From the NCBI GenBank assembly GCA_034519515.1, contig JAXHOK010000042.1, forward strand, positions 62,001-126,000: 64,000 nt of DNA. The letters run 5' to 3'. Of this stretch, positions 43,445 to 52,385 are shown one piece after another (position 1 is the first letter of the stretch; each line of letters starts with the position of its first letter). Under the pieces are notes generated by a model, which worked only from the letters and a program-made list of their open reading frames with translations, ran no database searches and was not told the origin of the DNA. This DNA comes from Arcicella sp034519515 (GTDB taxonomy: Bacteria > Bacteroidota > Bacteroidia > Cytophagales > Spirosomataceae). A program made the position numbers and the translations under genes.

Positions 43445-44269
43445 TCATATCTTAGCTTTCTCTGTCAAATGCTTTGGAATTTTCAGATGATAAGTACTCG
43501 GAAAAGTTCTCGCTAATATATCAATAATTTTGGCATCACGCCCAATTAATATTCTCTGTTTTCCTTTTTCGATACCTTTTATAATTACTTCGGCGGCATA
43601 TTCGGGCGTATTGATGAGAGATTCACGTTCAAATTTTTCTAAATCCGCTGCCACTTGACGTAGGTCTTGATTTTCTGAGACTTTAGCATTACTGGCAATC
43701 TTTGTTTTGATGCCTCCTGGATGAACTGATAAAACTTTTATATCAGTATCTCTTAATTCCATCTTCAAGACATCCGAAAAGCCTTTAACCCCAAACTTAG
43801 CGGTACAATATGCGGATTGATACGGAACTCCAATGATGCCAAAAATACTGGAAATATTTACGATATGCCCTTGATTTTGAGCCAACATTTCGGGTATAAA
43901 TGCCTTAGTCATTCTAATAACGCCGTAAAGATTGATATTGATAAGCCAATCAAAGTCCTCCATAGGTGTTTCGGCAAATGTTCCTGAATAAAGAGCAACT
44001 CCTGCATTGTTTACTAAGATAATTTTTTGAGGGGAATAAATCTCCATAATCATCTCTTTGAAATCAGTAATTGCTCTTGGATCAGCCACATCCAAACGGT
44101 ATGTATTAATCCATCCGTTTTGAGCAACCACCTTTTCACGGGTTTCTTTTAAGCCTTTTTCATAAATGTCAGTTGCAATCACCTTTGCCCCTTTTGAGGC
44201 TGCTAAAATTGCCAAAGCCTGACCAATTCCTGAACCTGCCCCTGTAACAATAAAATATGTATCTTTCAT
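43445..44269 (-). CDS. Short-chain dehydrogenase/reductase
   Basis: A 274-residue SDR. The cofactor motif is FIVTGAGSGIGQALAILA, the NAG motif is ILVNNAGVALYSG, and the catalytic residues are in VNISSIFGIIGVPYQSAYCTAKFGVKG (S, Y, K). The classical-SDR length with the C-terminal GKQRILIGRDAKIIDIL stretch is like acyl/sterol-type reductases of unknown substrate. It is read toward glgB with about 70 bp between them and may share its transcript. Confidence 0.9.
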   Translation of the reverse strand: MKDTYFIVTGAGSGIGQALAILAASKGAKVIATDIYEKGLKETREKVVAQNGWINTYRLDVADPRAITDFKEMIMEIYSPQKIILVNNAGVALYSGTFAETPMEDFDWLININLYGVIRMTKAFIPEMLAQNQGHIVNISSIFGIIGVPYQSAYCTAKFGVKGFSDVLKMELRDTDIKVLSVHPGGIKTKIASNAKVSENQDLRQVAADLEKFERESLINTPEYAAEVIIKGIEKGKQRILIGRDAKIIDILARTFPSTYHLKIPKHLTEKAKI

Positions 44270-44529
44270 TCGATATTGAATATTTGTTGCTCAATGTTCA
44301 AGCATCAATGGTTTTACTGGGCTGAATTTTAATTGTAAATCGTAATTCATTCAATCGTAATTCATTCCTAATTCATCACTCGAAGATACAATATTTTATT
44401 AGAAAACTTAAATTTTTAGCGAAACGCATAGGCACAAAGATAATGCCACAAAATTATAAAAAAATGGGTTTATGGCTTGATAATATGAAAAAGGCATTTT
44501 ATTTTATTTTCCTTCAAAAATTGAAGCAA

Positions 44530-44543
44530 GGCACGTTTTTTGC
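44530..44543 (+). promoter_or_regulatory. Possible sigma-54 promoter (-24/-12)
   Basis: AAGGCACGTTTTTTGCTT contains GG (44530-44531) and GC (44542-44543) 10 nt apart, close to the TGGCACG-N4-TTGCW consensus. It lies 134 bp before the CpsB/CapC-type gene. No enhancer-binding protein gene is near. Confidence 0.5.
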
Positions 44544-44676
44544 TTATAATTACCCGCTGAAAGCCGCCAATTTTAAGTAAAAATTACTAAAAAGTAATGG
44601 ATAAAATTATATGTAAAAATATAATTGTCTCTGCTTTTACCCACAAATGAAACCAACCTAAAACAAACGTTATACC

Positions 44677-45438
44677 ATGCGGCTAAATTTTTTAAAAAAT
44701 CGGGAAAAACGCCCCGAAGTAATGCCTTTTTCTGCCCTACGGGTGGATGTCCATTCTCACCTATTGCCAGCCTTGGACGAAGGAGCAAAGAATCTGGAAG
44801 AAAGTCTGGAACTAATTGCTGAATTGAGAGATTTAGGTTTTCAAAAACTAATCCTCACCCCCCACATTATGGCGGGTTTTTACCCCAATTTCCCCCAAAA
44901 AATTAAAGAAAGATTATTGATTTTGAGAGAATATCTTGAAGAAAAAAATATTGATGTCGAAGTAGAAGCCGCCGCAGAATACTACTTAGACACATTTTTC
45001 ATGAAAGAACTCCTATCCAACAATGAATTAATGACTTTTGATTCGGAAGGTAAGAGATACCTCCTTTTTGAAACCCAGCATCTTCATCAACCCAAACAAC
45101 TCTTTGAAGCTATAAAACGTATTTTTCGTAAAGAGTATATCCCCGTTTTGGCACATCCCGAACGTTATAATTATCTCCAAAGAGACCGTCTGTTGGTGCA
45201 TCAATTGTACGAAACGGGACTTTTGTTTCAGGTAAATATTAATTCTTTTTCGGGATATTACGGAACGGAATCCAGAGAATTGGCAGATTATTTATCTGTG
45301 GCTCAAATGGTTAGCTTTTTAGGAACAGACTGCCATAAACAAGAGCAAATTGAAATGTTGCAGAAAACAATGGACTCGCCCATGTATAGGACTGTGCTGA
45401 GGGCGGGGGAGATTTTGAATAATCGTTTTGCTAATTAA
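44677..45438 (+). CDS. CpsB/CapC-type tyrosine-protein phosphatase (PHP fold)
   Basis: A 253-residue metal-dependent phosphatase. PHP motifs are VDVHSHLLPALDEGAKNLEES, KLILTPHIMAGFYPN, AEYYLDTFF, PVLAHPERYNYL and FLGTDCHK. In capsule systems these enzymes dephosphorylate the tyrosine kinase that controls polysaccharide export. No kinase or capsule genes are adjacent. A sigma-54-like promoter and a terminator bracket it as a single gene. Confidence 0.88.
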   Translation: MRLNFLKNREKRPEVMPFSALRVDVHSHLLPALDEGAKNLEESLELIAELRDLGFQKLILTPHIMAGFYPNFPQKIKERLLILREYLEEKNIDVEVEAAAEYYLDTFFMKELLSNNELMTFDSEGKRYLLFETQHLHQPKQLFEAIKRIFRKEYIPVLAHPERYNYLQRDRLLVHQLYETGLLFQVNINSFSGYYGTESRELADYLSVAQMVSFLGTDCHKQEQIEMLQKTMDSPMYRTVLRAGEILNNRFAN

Positions 45439-45479
45439 GTACAAAAGAATAAGGCAATAAATACAATTTCCATAAAACA

Positions 45480-45516
45480 GAAAAGCCCATTTTGCGAATT
45501 GCAGAATGGGCTTTTC
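45480..45516 (+). terminator. Terminator after the PHP phosphatase gene
   Basis: AAAAGCCCATTTTGC and GCAGAATGGGCTTTT arms, nearly identical to the susCD terminator at 37656-37692. Confidence 0.88.
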
Positions 45517-45536
45517 TATGGATAAAATCCAGAAAA

Positions 45537-46233
45537 CTAACTTTCAGAAGCCTTAATTTTTTGGATAATTTCTTCTACTTTTTGAAGGGGTAATTTGAAA
45601 GATTTGGCAATAATACCTGGATTGATGCCATTTTCAAAAAGTCCTTTAACATAATTGAAAATGTTATTTCTCAGTTGTTTCGATTCTAATTCCTTCTGCG
45701 ATTGTCATAGCGATGTTCATTACGGTTGTTGAAACTTTTGTAAAAATAATGATTAGAAGCCGTTTTAAAATATAGGGAAAAAGGAAACGGAGAAAAGAAA
45801 GGAAACAAAGAAGAAAAAAAAAAGGGAGAACAAAAAAAAACAAAGGTTCTGAATAAAGTCTGATTGTATTTTTGAGTAGCGGAATCATGTTTTTTTAAGG
45901 AATATACAGCGTATCTTGTGTAAAAAATATGGTTTCGATAGTCAGAATAAGACAATCAGAATTTGTCGTAAGATATTTTAAAACGGCTTCTTAAATCGGT
46001 TCGTGTAAAGCTGATGCCGTTGTCGATATAAATGAAAACCGAACGAATAAAATCTTCCGCATGGATTTCGTCTAATGTTCTCAGTTTTCTATCCAGAAAT
46101 TCTCTAATCTCAAAAACATTTCCTTTTCATCTCTTGAATGTTTCAAAAGCATGGCAGTCATGCTGAGAAATATGTTTTTGAAATTGGCAATTTGATAATC
46201 TTCAAAACTATTTTTTAACGAATTAGAAAACAT
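45537..46233 (-). pseudogene. Decayed gene interrupted by a MITE
   Basis: Reading the minus strand from 46233, three separated parts make a coherent protein. The first is MFSNSLKNSFEDYQIANFKN, then IFLSMTAMLLKHSRDEKEMF. After a one-base shift in a T-run comes EFLDRKLRTLDEIHAEDFIR, then SVFIYIDNGISFTRTD. Past the MITE the same frame continues LIIIFTKVSTTVMNIAMTIA, then after another shift NNIFNYVKGLFENGINPGII to KIKASES and stop. The layout recalls the C-terminal half of Rpn/PD-(D/E)XK-type proteins, but this is a weak call. The gene is clearly dead. Confidence 0.7.
45753..45993. mobile_element. MITE copy 2 with poly-purine insert
   Basis: A 235-bp element (45756-45990) with the same terminal repeats as copy 1, in the opposite orientation, flanked by TTA duplications (45753-45755, 45991-45993). 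Removing the element and one TTA rejoins the disrupted reading frame (FTRTD-LIIIF) exactly. It differs from copy 1 mainly by about 70 bp of almost pure A/G (45776-45846) near one end. Confidence 0.9.
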
Positions 46234-46345
46234 CAATAATATATTCTCACATTTCTTCAAATAGCTAAACTTGACACCTTAAACATTAGCTGTTTTAAAA
46301 GTAATATTTTGATAATAAATCGTATTTTTGTAAAAACATTAAGCA

Positions 46346-47695
46346 ATGCAATATACAGACAATCAATATAAACAGGCTACTAAGATAAGGGAAATTGATG
46401 CTTCTGTGAGGTTTGATATCCCTGTTAATCCTCAACATCCATTTTACGTTGATTTTAGCCATGTAAGAGGAGAGTTCCAAGAGAAAGTAATCTATAAGGC
46501 TTTAAATGTGAATCCGAGAGATTTTACTTACACAACTTCTCCGTTTAATAAGTCATTACTTTTTTTGGGAGGAATGAGAGGCTCAGGTAAAACTTCGGAA
46601 CTCTCTAAATATACTTTGAACTTAGATAATCCTGACTGCTTTTTTGTTGTTACTTGTAATATTGACAACGAATTAGATTTGAATGATATGGAATATATGG
46701 ATATTCTTATTTTTCAAGTTGAAAAATTATTACAGAAAGCAAAAGATAATGATTTAAATATTGATGATGAAATATTAGTAAAATTAAAAAATTGGTTTTC
46801 AGAAAGAGTCCATGAGATAAATAGTTATGTTAGAAAGGAAGGAGGAGTTGATTTTGGGGCAGAAGCAAAAACGCCGTCACTCTTATTGGGAATACTAAAT
46901 ATTACAGGACGTTTGAAAGCTGGGATATCAGTTGGAAAGGATAATGCAACTAAAATTAGAAATGTTTTTAAGCAAAGATTTAACGATTTTGCTCAAATTT
47001 TCAACAACTTTATTGAAGAGGTTAATTTTATTTTAAGAAGAGATAGAATTGCCAAAGAGGTATTATTTATTATTGATGGATTAGAGAAAACAATGTCTGC
47101 CGATACCCGTAAAATGATAATAATTGATGAATCAAATAGACTGAGACAAATTAAGGTAAATACAATTATTACTTTACCAATAGAGCTAATGTCCAAAAGA
47201 AATATTTTGGAACAATTTAGCACAGTTGCATCATTTCCATTTGTAAAAATCATGGAAAAAGATGGGCAATTACGGAATCAAGCTATTGATAAATTTAAAG
47301 AGTTTATCTTCAAGCGTATCAATGAGAATTTGTTTGAGTCTATTGAAGTAGTTGAAAAGGCAATATTATTTTCAGGGGGGTCTCCTCGGGAATTACTTAG
47401 AATATTAGAATATACAAATTATTTTATTGAAGAAGATAACACAAGAATAGATTTAAAAAGTTTAGACAAAGCCTTAAAAAAACTATCATCACAATCCGTA
47501 AATTATTTAACGGAAGAGGATTTTAAGAAACTAAAACAAATCAAAGAAAATAATTCCCAAAATAAACCAGTACCATTTGACGAAACCCTCCAAAAGCTCC
47601 TTGAAGAACTAATCGTATTTGAATATAATGATGGCAGTTACAAAAGAGTAAATCCTATTGTCGAACTCTCTGATGCATATAAAATATATGTCTGA
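46346..47695 (+). CDS. P-loop ATPase, first gene of an ATPase/prenyl-synthase operon
   Basis: A 449-residue cytoplasmic AAA/STAND-like ATPase. Walker A is GGMRGSGKTSELSKYTL near residues 75-85; Walker B is EVLFIIDGLEK near 238-248, and INTIITLPIELMSKR-like sensor sequence follows. The C-terminus has a winged-helix-like FSGGSPRELLRILEYTNYF, as in archaeal-type and ORC-like ATPases. No effector domain is attached. The last 8 bases overlap the start of the next gene (ATGTCTGA). Very AT-rich and flanked by decayed DNA, it has the look of an acquired module. The exact family is not recognised. Confidence 0.8.
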   Translation: MQYTDNQYKQATKIREIDASVRFDIPVNPQHPFYVDFSHVRGEFQEKVIYKALNVNPRDFTYTTSPFNKSLLFLGGMRGSGKTSELSKYTLNLDNPDCFFVVTCNIDNELDLNDMEYMDILIFQVEKLLQKAKDNDLNIDDEILVKLKNWFSERVHEINSYVRKEGGVDFGAEAKTPSLLLGILNITGRLKAGISVGKDNATKIRNVFKQRFNDFAQIFNNFIEEVNFILRRDRIAKEVLFIIDGLEKTMSADTRKMIIIDESNRLRQIKVNTIITLPIELMSKRNILEQFSTVASFPFVKIMEKDGQLRNQAIDKFKEFIFKRINENLFESIEVVEKAILFSGGSPRELLRILEYTNYFIEEDNTRIDLKSLDKALKKLSSQSVNYLTEEDFKKLKQIKENNSQNKPVPFDETLQKLLEELIVFEYNDGSYKRVNPIVELSDAYKIYV

Positions 47696-49424
47696 TAAAA
47701 ATATAGACAATATTGACTTTGAATTACTAATTAAAGCCCTCAATAAAAGTAGCTTTAAATTGATAATTATAGAGTATAACCACTATACATTGATAGATGC
47801 CTTAAAAAAGAAGGTAAAGGTATATTATTCCAAAAGAAATATTAGTACATTTTCTTTTGCGAATTCAAGTTCAGAAAAGATTATTAGTTCAATTGAAAAA
47901 CCTGATAGCGATATTATTCTTTTAGAAGACTTTGAATTTATACTGAATGACCCAGTGAAGTATATCTATTTTAATCAAAGACGAGATAAAATTGTTAGTA
48001 ACAATGTTAAACTGATTATATTTCTATCATCACTCAATAAAAGTCTTCAAAAATTTGTAGCCAATCTTCCTGATATTTGGTCTTTCAGAAATCTATATCT
48101 TCAATTCTACACGTCTGACTTTAATAAAAACGAACTATTTGATGTTGAATTAAAGTCAATCATAGAAAATGACTCTAATGAATATCCTCATCATAATAGT
48201 GAATTAACGTCGCTAATTAATAGAATATCTTTCGGTCTAAATAATTTCCCAGATGATTTAGGATTAGTATATTCAGCCTCATTAGAAGTGTTAACAGTTT
48301 TGATTCGTACACCGTCCAATACTTTCAAGGAGATTGATAATTTTTTCGTTTTATTAAAAAGAATCTCTATTGAAAAAGGCTATGATTCTTATTTCTCAAA
48401 AATGAAAATTGATTTGATAAATGATTTGATAAAAACATATCCTTTGCAAAGCATTTCATCACTTCTAAATGAGGAAATGAAGAATTATCTATCAAATTCA
48501 AAGTTATCTTTATTAGAAGATTCTTCCTACTTACCCTTAGAGTATTTTTTAAATTTTGGTAGTAAACGAATAAGGCCGTTAATGACAGTTTTGGGGTCTC
48601 GCCTATTTGAAAGCGATTGGCGAAAGGCAACAAAAACTGCCATTAGTATTGAATTATTCCATAACTCAACCTTGATTCATGATGATTTGATGGATAATGC
48701 ACCTATTAGACGTGGGAAACCTACTGTTCATGAAAAATGGAATAGTAATGTAGCATTAATATCAGGCGATATTTTACTGTTAGAAGCTACTAAAATATTG
48801 AATGAACTTAGTCCGAGTATAGCAAAAAAAGCTATTGCTAAATTTTTAATAACGGGAGTTGAAGTAATGCGGGGGCAACTTTTGGATATGGATTTTGAAA
48901 CAAAAATATCCGTTACCGAAGAGGAATATTTAGAAATGATTAGGTTAAAAACAAGTGTACTACTTGGGTTGTCGTTAGAATTAGGAGGAATTATTGCAAA
49001 AGCTAAGAAAGACCAACTTCAATTACTATACGACGTTGGCGTTAATATAGGTATGGGGTTTCAGCTTCAAGATGATTTATTAGACGTTTATGGAGACCCT
49101 GAAAAATTTGGAAAACAAGTGGGTGGTGATATTATTTCAAATAAAAAAACGTATTTACTGATTAAAGCCTTAGAATATTCAAAAGGTAGAAATGAAGAAG
49201 AAGAACTTACTTATTGGCTTACATTGAAACAGTTTAACAATCAAGAAAAGATTGCATCCGTAACGAATATCTACAATAAATTAAAAATAAAAGAATTAAC
49301 TGAAATTAAAATCAACGCTTACTTTGATACTGCCTTGGAAAAAATGCAGAAATTAAATGGTTACACCGCTGCTAAGGAAGAATTATATAGTTTTTTTAGG
49401 GTATTGATTGACCGAGAAACCTGA
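47688..49424 (+). CDS. ATPase-like domain fused to trans-polyprenyl diphosphate synthase
   Basis: A 578-residue fusion. Residues about 260-578 are a full polyprenyl synthetase: YFLNFGSKRIRPLMTVLGSR, the first Asp-rich motif LIHDDLMDNAPIRRGKPTVH near 330, and the second QDDLLDVYGDPEKFG near 460, then GGDIISNKKTYLL. All catalytic motifs look intact. Residues 1-150 resemble a P-loop NTPase lobe without a Walker A: SDIILLEDFEFIL (Walker-B-like), FNQRRDKIVSNNVKLIIFLS, and LPDIWSFRN. That Arg-rich pattern is seen in STAND ATPases. The ATG at 47688 overlaps the ATPase stop by 8 bp. Housekeeping synthases are about 320 residues and lack such a domain. Confidence 0.88.
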   Translation: MSDKNIDNIDFELLIKALNKSSFKLIIIEYNHYTLIDALKKKVKVYYSKRNISTFSFANSSSEKIISSIEKPDSDIILLEDFEFILNDPVKYIYFNQRRDKIVSNNVKLIIFLSSLNKSLQKFVANLPDIWSFRNLYLQFYTSDFNKNELFDVELKSIIENDSNEYPHHNSELTSLINRISFGLNNFPDDLGLVYSASLEVLTVLIRTPSNTFKEIDNFFVLLKRISIEKGYDSYFSKMKIDLINDLIKTYPLQSISSLLNEEMKNYLSNSKLSLLEDSSYLPLEYFLNFGSKRIRPLMTVLGSRLFESDWRKATKTAISIELFHNSTLIHDDLMDNAPIRRGKPTVHEKWNSNVALISGDILLLEATKILNELSPSIAKKAIAKFLITGVEVMRGQLLDMDFETKISVTEEEYLEMIRLKTSVLLGLSLELGGIIAKAKKDQLQLLYDVGVNIGMGFQLQDDLLDVYGDPEKFGKQVGGDIISNKKTYLLIKALEYSKGRNEEEELTYWLTLKQFNNQEKIASVTNIYNKLKIKELTEIKINAYFDTALEKMQKLNGYTAAKEELYSFFRVLIDRET

Positions 49425-49463
49425 TTTCTTTTAGCACTAAAATACAATATCATAAGATTTCTC

Positions 49464-51914
49464 CTACTTCTTCACCACCAACCGCTGCCCCACACTCACC
49501 GCAAAGCCCTTGATATTATTCCATTTTACAATATCATCCACCGTTACGCCGTACAGTTTTGAAACCCTAAAAACGGTCTCTCCTGCTTGTAGGGTATGAT
49601 ATTGCGTATTACTGTGGGTTGTGGGTGCGGTATAAATCTTAGTCGTTGGAGGCGTTTGGACTGTCGTTGTGGTGGGTTTTGTGTTCCCTCCCAAAACCAC
49701 TAATTCTTGCCCGATTTCTACGGTATTAATGCTTAAATTATTCCATGATTTTATTTCATCCACCGACACGCCATACAACTTTGAAACTCTAAAAATCGTC
49801 TCTCCTGCCTGAATAGTATGGATGATTTTGTAGTTGGGCTTCGTATTAGCTGGGGCAGGTGTAAAAGGCTTATTTATGGGTGGTGTGGGCGTGTAAACCG
49901 TTGTCGGATTGTTGGTTACTGTGGGCTGATAAACGGTTGTTGAAGTCGTTGTGTTGGGTATTGCCACAGGCGTTGAAGTCGTAGAAACGGGTGATGTCGT
50001 AACTACTTCTCGCACTATGGTTGTGGTGGTTGTACTATTCGGAGGTGGCTGATTTTCAGCGGGATAAGTGTATATTGCCGTAACCACTTCACCTTCCTTA
50101 ATAGCTCCCGTAACGGGCGAACTGCTTGACTGATAGACTCTTATGGTCTGCCCAATTCGCAACGGGCTACCCGAATACATATCATTGAGCGAATACAATT
50201 CGTCCACCGACATATTGTATAATCTGGAAATGCTAAAAAACGTTTGCTTGGGCTCAACCACGTGGCTTTTGACGGTTTTCGAGTTCTTTTTGCTCAGATA
50301 AGCCGTGGCGGGTGGTGGGCTATATACGGTTGTAGATGCGGGTTTACTCGAAACGCTCATATTACTTGGTTGGGGGCTTGCAACAGTAGGCGTTTTCACG
50401 GTTTCGATGGGCGTTGAAATCGTAGTCGGGCGAGTTTCATTTATCACCACAGAGTTTTTGGAAGCCGTGGCATTATTATCCGTTTTGGTTTCAAAAACCG
50501 TAATTTCTGGTTGCGTATTTTGCGGAACAGTTTTTACATTAACTGGCTGATTTACAGGTGTTTTTTTTACAACAACTGGCTCTTGTGGCACAACATAAGG
50601 CTTATCATCGGGACTTTGGACATACTCAATACTTTGTCCTTCGGGACGAGTTTCAATCAACCACAACAAACGCCCCTTTTGCAAACGTTGAATTTGCGTC
50701 ATGCGGTTTTTTTCCAATAAAGCCTCCATCTGTACTCCATACATTTGCGAGATTTTCCACATCGTTTCATAACCCAAAACAGTATGATACGCTACCACAG
50801 CACGACTATCTTTTTTCTTCAGATAATATACTTCATTCGGAATAATTCTATCGTTTTCGTCAATGTCATTAAATTTCAAAAAGCGTTTGAGATTAATTCC
50901 TGCACGGGCGGCAACGCTCTCGGGAGTATCGCCCTGTACTGCCAGAATACCTTTCTTACCATTGATTTCGTAAAAAATAGGCTCGTTTGAATTGTAAACC
51001 TGCGTAAGCCTAACCAACACAGGAAAACCCAAATCTTGACTAATTGCCACTTGGTCTTCCGAAAATTTCTTTTGATTATTCTTAATTTTTAAATCTAAAT
51101 ATTGCTCATTACTAACGGGTAAATAAACGATATAATCCTTATCATCAGGCACAGTTGAAGATTTCAACCAAGGATTATTCATCACCACATCCGACAAAGG
51201 AATTTCCAATTCCTGAGCAATATCTGTGAGGTTCTTTCCTCTGCTGTTATTGTATTCAAAAAGGTAAGTGGCGGTAGGATTATTTTTAGACAGCTTATAC
51301 TGTTTTTCCATAAAATAACGATACGCCAAAAAACGCAAGACGTACCAATCAGTTGAAGAATTTACAGTTACTTCGTTTTTATAAGCCCAATCAATATCCG
51401 TCATTCTACGAACTGCCCCAAGCCCCAAACGATAGGAAAGCAGCGTGGAAACCCAGTTTTTGAGGATTAAATTATTCCTGGAAAGATATACGGCAGCACC
51501 TTTTGTGGCAGCGGCGATGTGTTTACGTTCATCCACCACACCATCCACTCTCATTCCAACTTCGGTGGCGGTTTCACGTTTGAATTGCCAAAAACCTACC
51601 GCATTTGAACTCGAAAGGGCTTCTGAATTGAAGGCACTTTCTTGTACGCAGAGGTATTTAAATTCGTCGGGGATTCCCTCTTCAGCTAAGATTTTTTCAA
51701 TAATGGGAAAGTATAAATTCATCTTTACCACCAACGAACTGAGATATTTTTGATTAGCATTGAGATTATCAATTTCTTTTTCAATAACCGCCCGTGCATC
51801 CCCTTCAATTTTCACATTGACAGAACCCACAAATAAACTACGGGGAAGGTCTTGTGCCATAGATTTGACACAAAACAGTGAAGCCAACAATAGTATAGAC
51901 AGACGCTTTTTCAT
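49464..51914 (-). CDS. Multi-LysM lytic transglycosylase (MltD-like)
   Basis: An 816-residue exported paralogue of the protein at 30322-32052. It has a signal peptide (LSILLLASLFCVKSMAQ), an SLT domain with EEGIPDEFKYLCVQESAFNSEALSSSNAVGFWQFKRETA, degenerate LysM repeats, a long Thr/Pro/Val-rich linker, and three clear LysM domains (near residues 555-600, 695-740 and 770-815), the last two almost identical (HTxQAGETxFRVSKLYGV). The extra LysM units may anchor it more firmly to the wall. It is convergent with the prenyl-synthase gene, 39 bp away. Confidence 0.88.
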   Translation of the reverse strand: MKKRLSILLLASLFCVKSMAQDLPRSLFVGSVNVKIEGDARAVIEKEIDNLNANQKYLSSLVVKMNLYFPIIEKILAEEGIPDEFKYLCVQESAFNSEALSSSNAVGFWQFKRETATEVGMRVDGVVDERKHIAAATKGAAVYLSRNNLILKNWVSTLLSYRLGLGAVRRMTDIDWAYKNEVTVNSSTDWYVLRFLAYRYFMEKQYKLSKNNPTATYLFEYNNSRGKNLTDIAQELEIPLSDVVMNNPWLKSSTVPDDKDYIVYLPVSNEQYLDLKIKNNQKKFSEDQVAISQDLGFPVLVRLTQVYNSNEPIFYEINGKKGILAVQGDTPESVAARAGINLKRFLKFNDIDENDRIIPNEVYYLKKKDSRAVVAYHTVLGYETMWKISQMYGVQMEALLEKNRMTQIQRLQKGRLLWLIETRPEGQSIEYVQSPDDKPYVVPQEPVVVKKTPVNQPVNVKTVPQNTQPEITVFETKTDNNATASKNSVVINETRPTTISTPIETVKTPTVASPQPSNMSVSSKPASTTVYSPPPATAYLSKKNSKTVKSHVVEPKQTFFSISRLYNMSVDELYSLNDMYSGSPLRIGQTIRVYQSSSSPVTGAIKEGEVVTAIYTYPAENQPPPNSTTTTTIVREVVTTSPVSTTSTPVAIPNTTTSTTVYQPTVTNNPTTVYTPTPPINKPFTPAPANTKPNYKIIHTIQAGETIFRVSKLYGVSVDEIKSWNNLSINTVEIGQELVVLGGNTKPTTTTVQTPPTTKIYTAPTTHSNTQYHTLQAGETVFRVSKLYGVTVDDIVKWNNIKGFAVSVGQRLVVKK

Positions 51915-52385
51915 ATAATAAGGAATGTTTTATGGGTAACGTTTTTGAGCATTAGGTGGTGAGGTATGAGCAATGAGTTGAGAAACAGTTTTGGATATTC
52001 TGTTACAGTACTCACACCTGACTGCTTAAAGCTCACGGCTTTAAAACGTCATTTCTATCAACAAATTGGCGGATTCGCAAAGGAGATTTTAATCAAAAGA
52101 TTAGGATTGAACAGATTGGTGTATTTTTCACTAACCCTTAAAACCCAAAACTTAATCACTTCCACACAAAAATAACGAAAATTCTGTAAAGATTACCTTC
52201 CTCAAAATGCTCAATTTCAAAAGGTTATTCAATAAAAATGCCAAGTCATTTAAAACTATGATATTTAGCGTAATTTTGTGGCTGTAAGCTGTAGGCATTA
52301 GGCTATAAACAATGGATTATAAGCAGCTTATTTGTACCTCTGCTAACATTGCTTACAGCAAATACCGCATAAAGCAAAAAAGAAT
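51915..52385. other. Gene-poor spacer with short palindromes
   Basis: About 470 bp without a convincing gene. It contains GCTTAAAGCTCACGGCTTTAAAACG near 52022, TTTTAATCAAAAGATTA near 52088, and iterated GCTGTAAGCTGTAGG words near 52282 with a GCTTACAGC counterpart near 52352. A 69-codon frame crosses it, but its composition follows the palindromes, so it was not called. Confidence 0.4.

Noticed and set aside
45664..45955. Phe-rich minus-strand proteins at MITE copy 2
   Set aside because: They read through the MITE and its poly-purine insert, and the shared part is the MITE itself.
46346..49424. Retron or known named defense system
   Set aside because: No reverse transcriptase, CBASS cyclase, TIR or nuclease domain is seen in either gene, so no known system could be assigned.
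51966..52175. 69-residue protein in the spacer before DUF3109
   Set aside because: Its residues follow short palindromes, it has no recognisable domain, and the spacer shows the same structure as other non-coding spacers.
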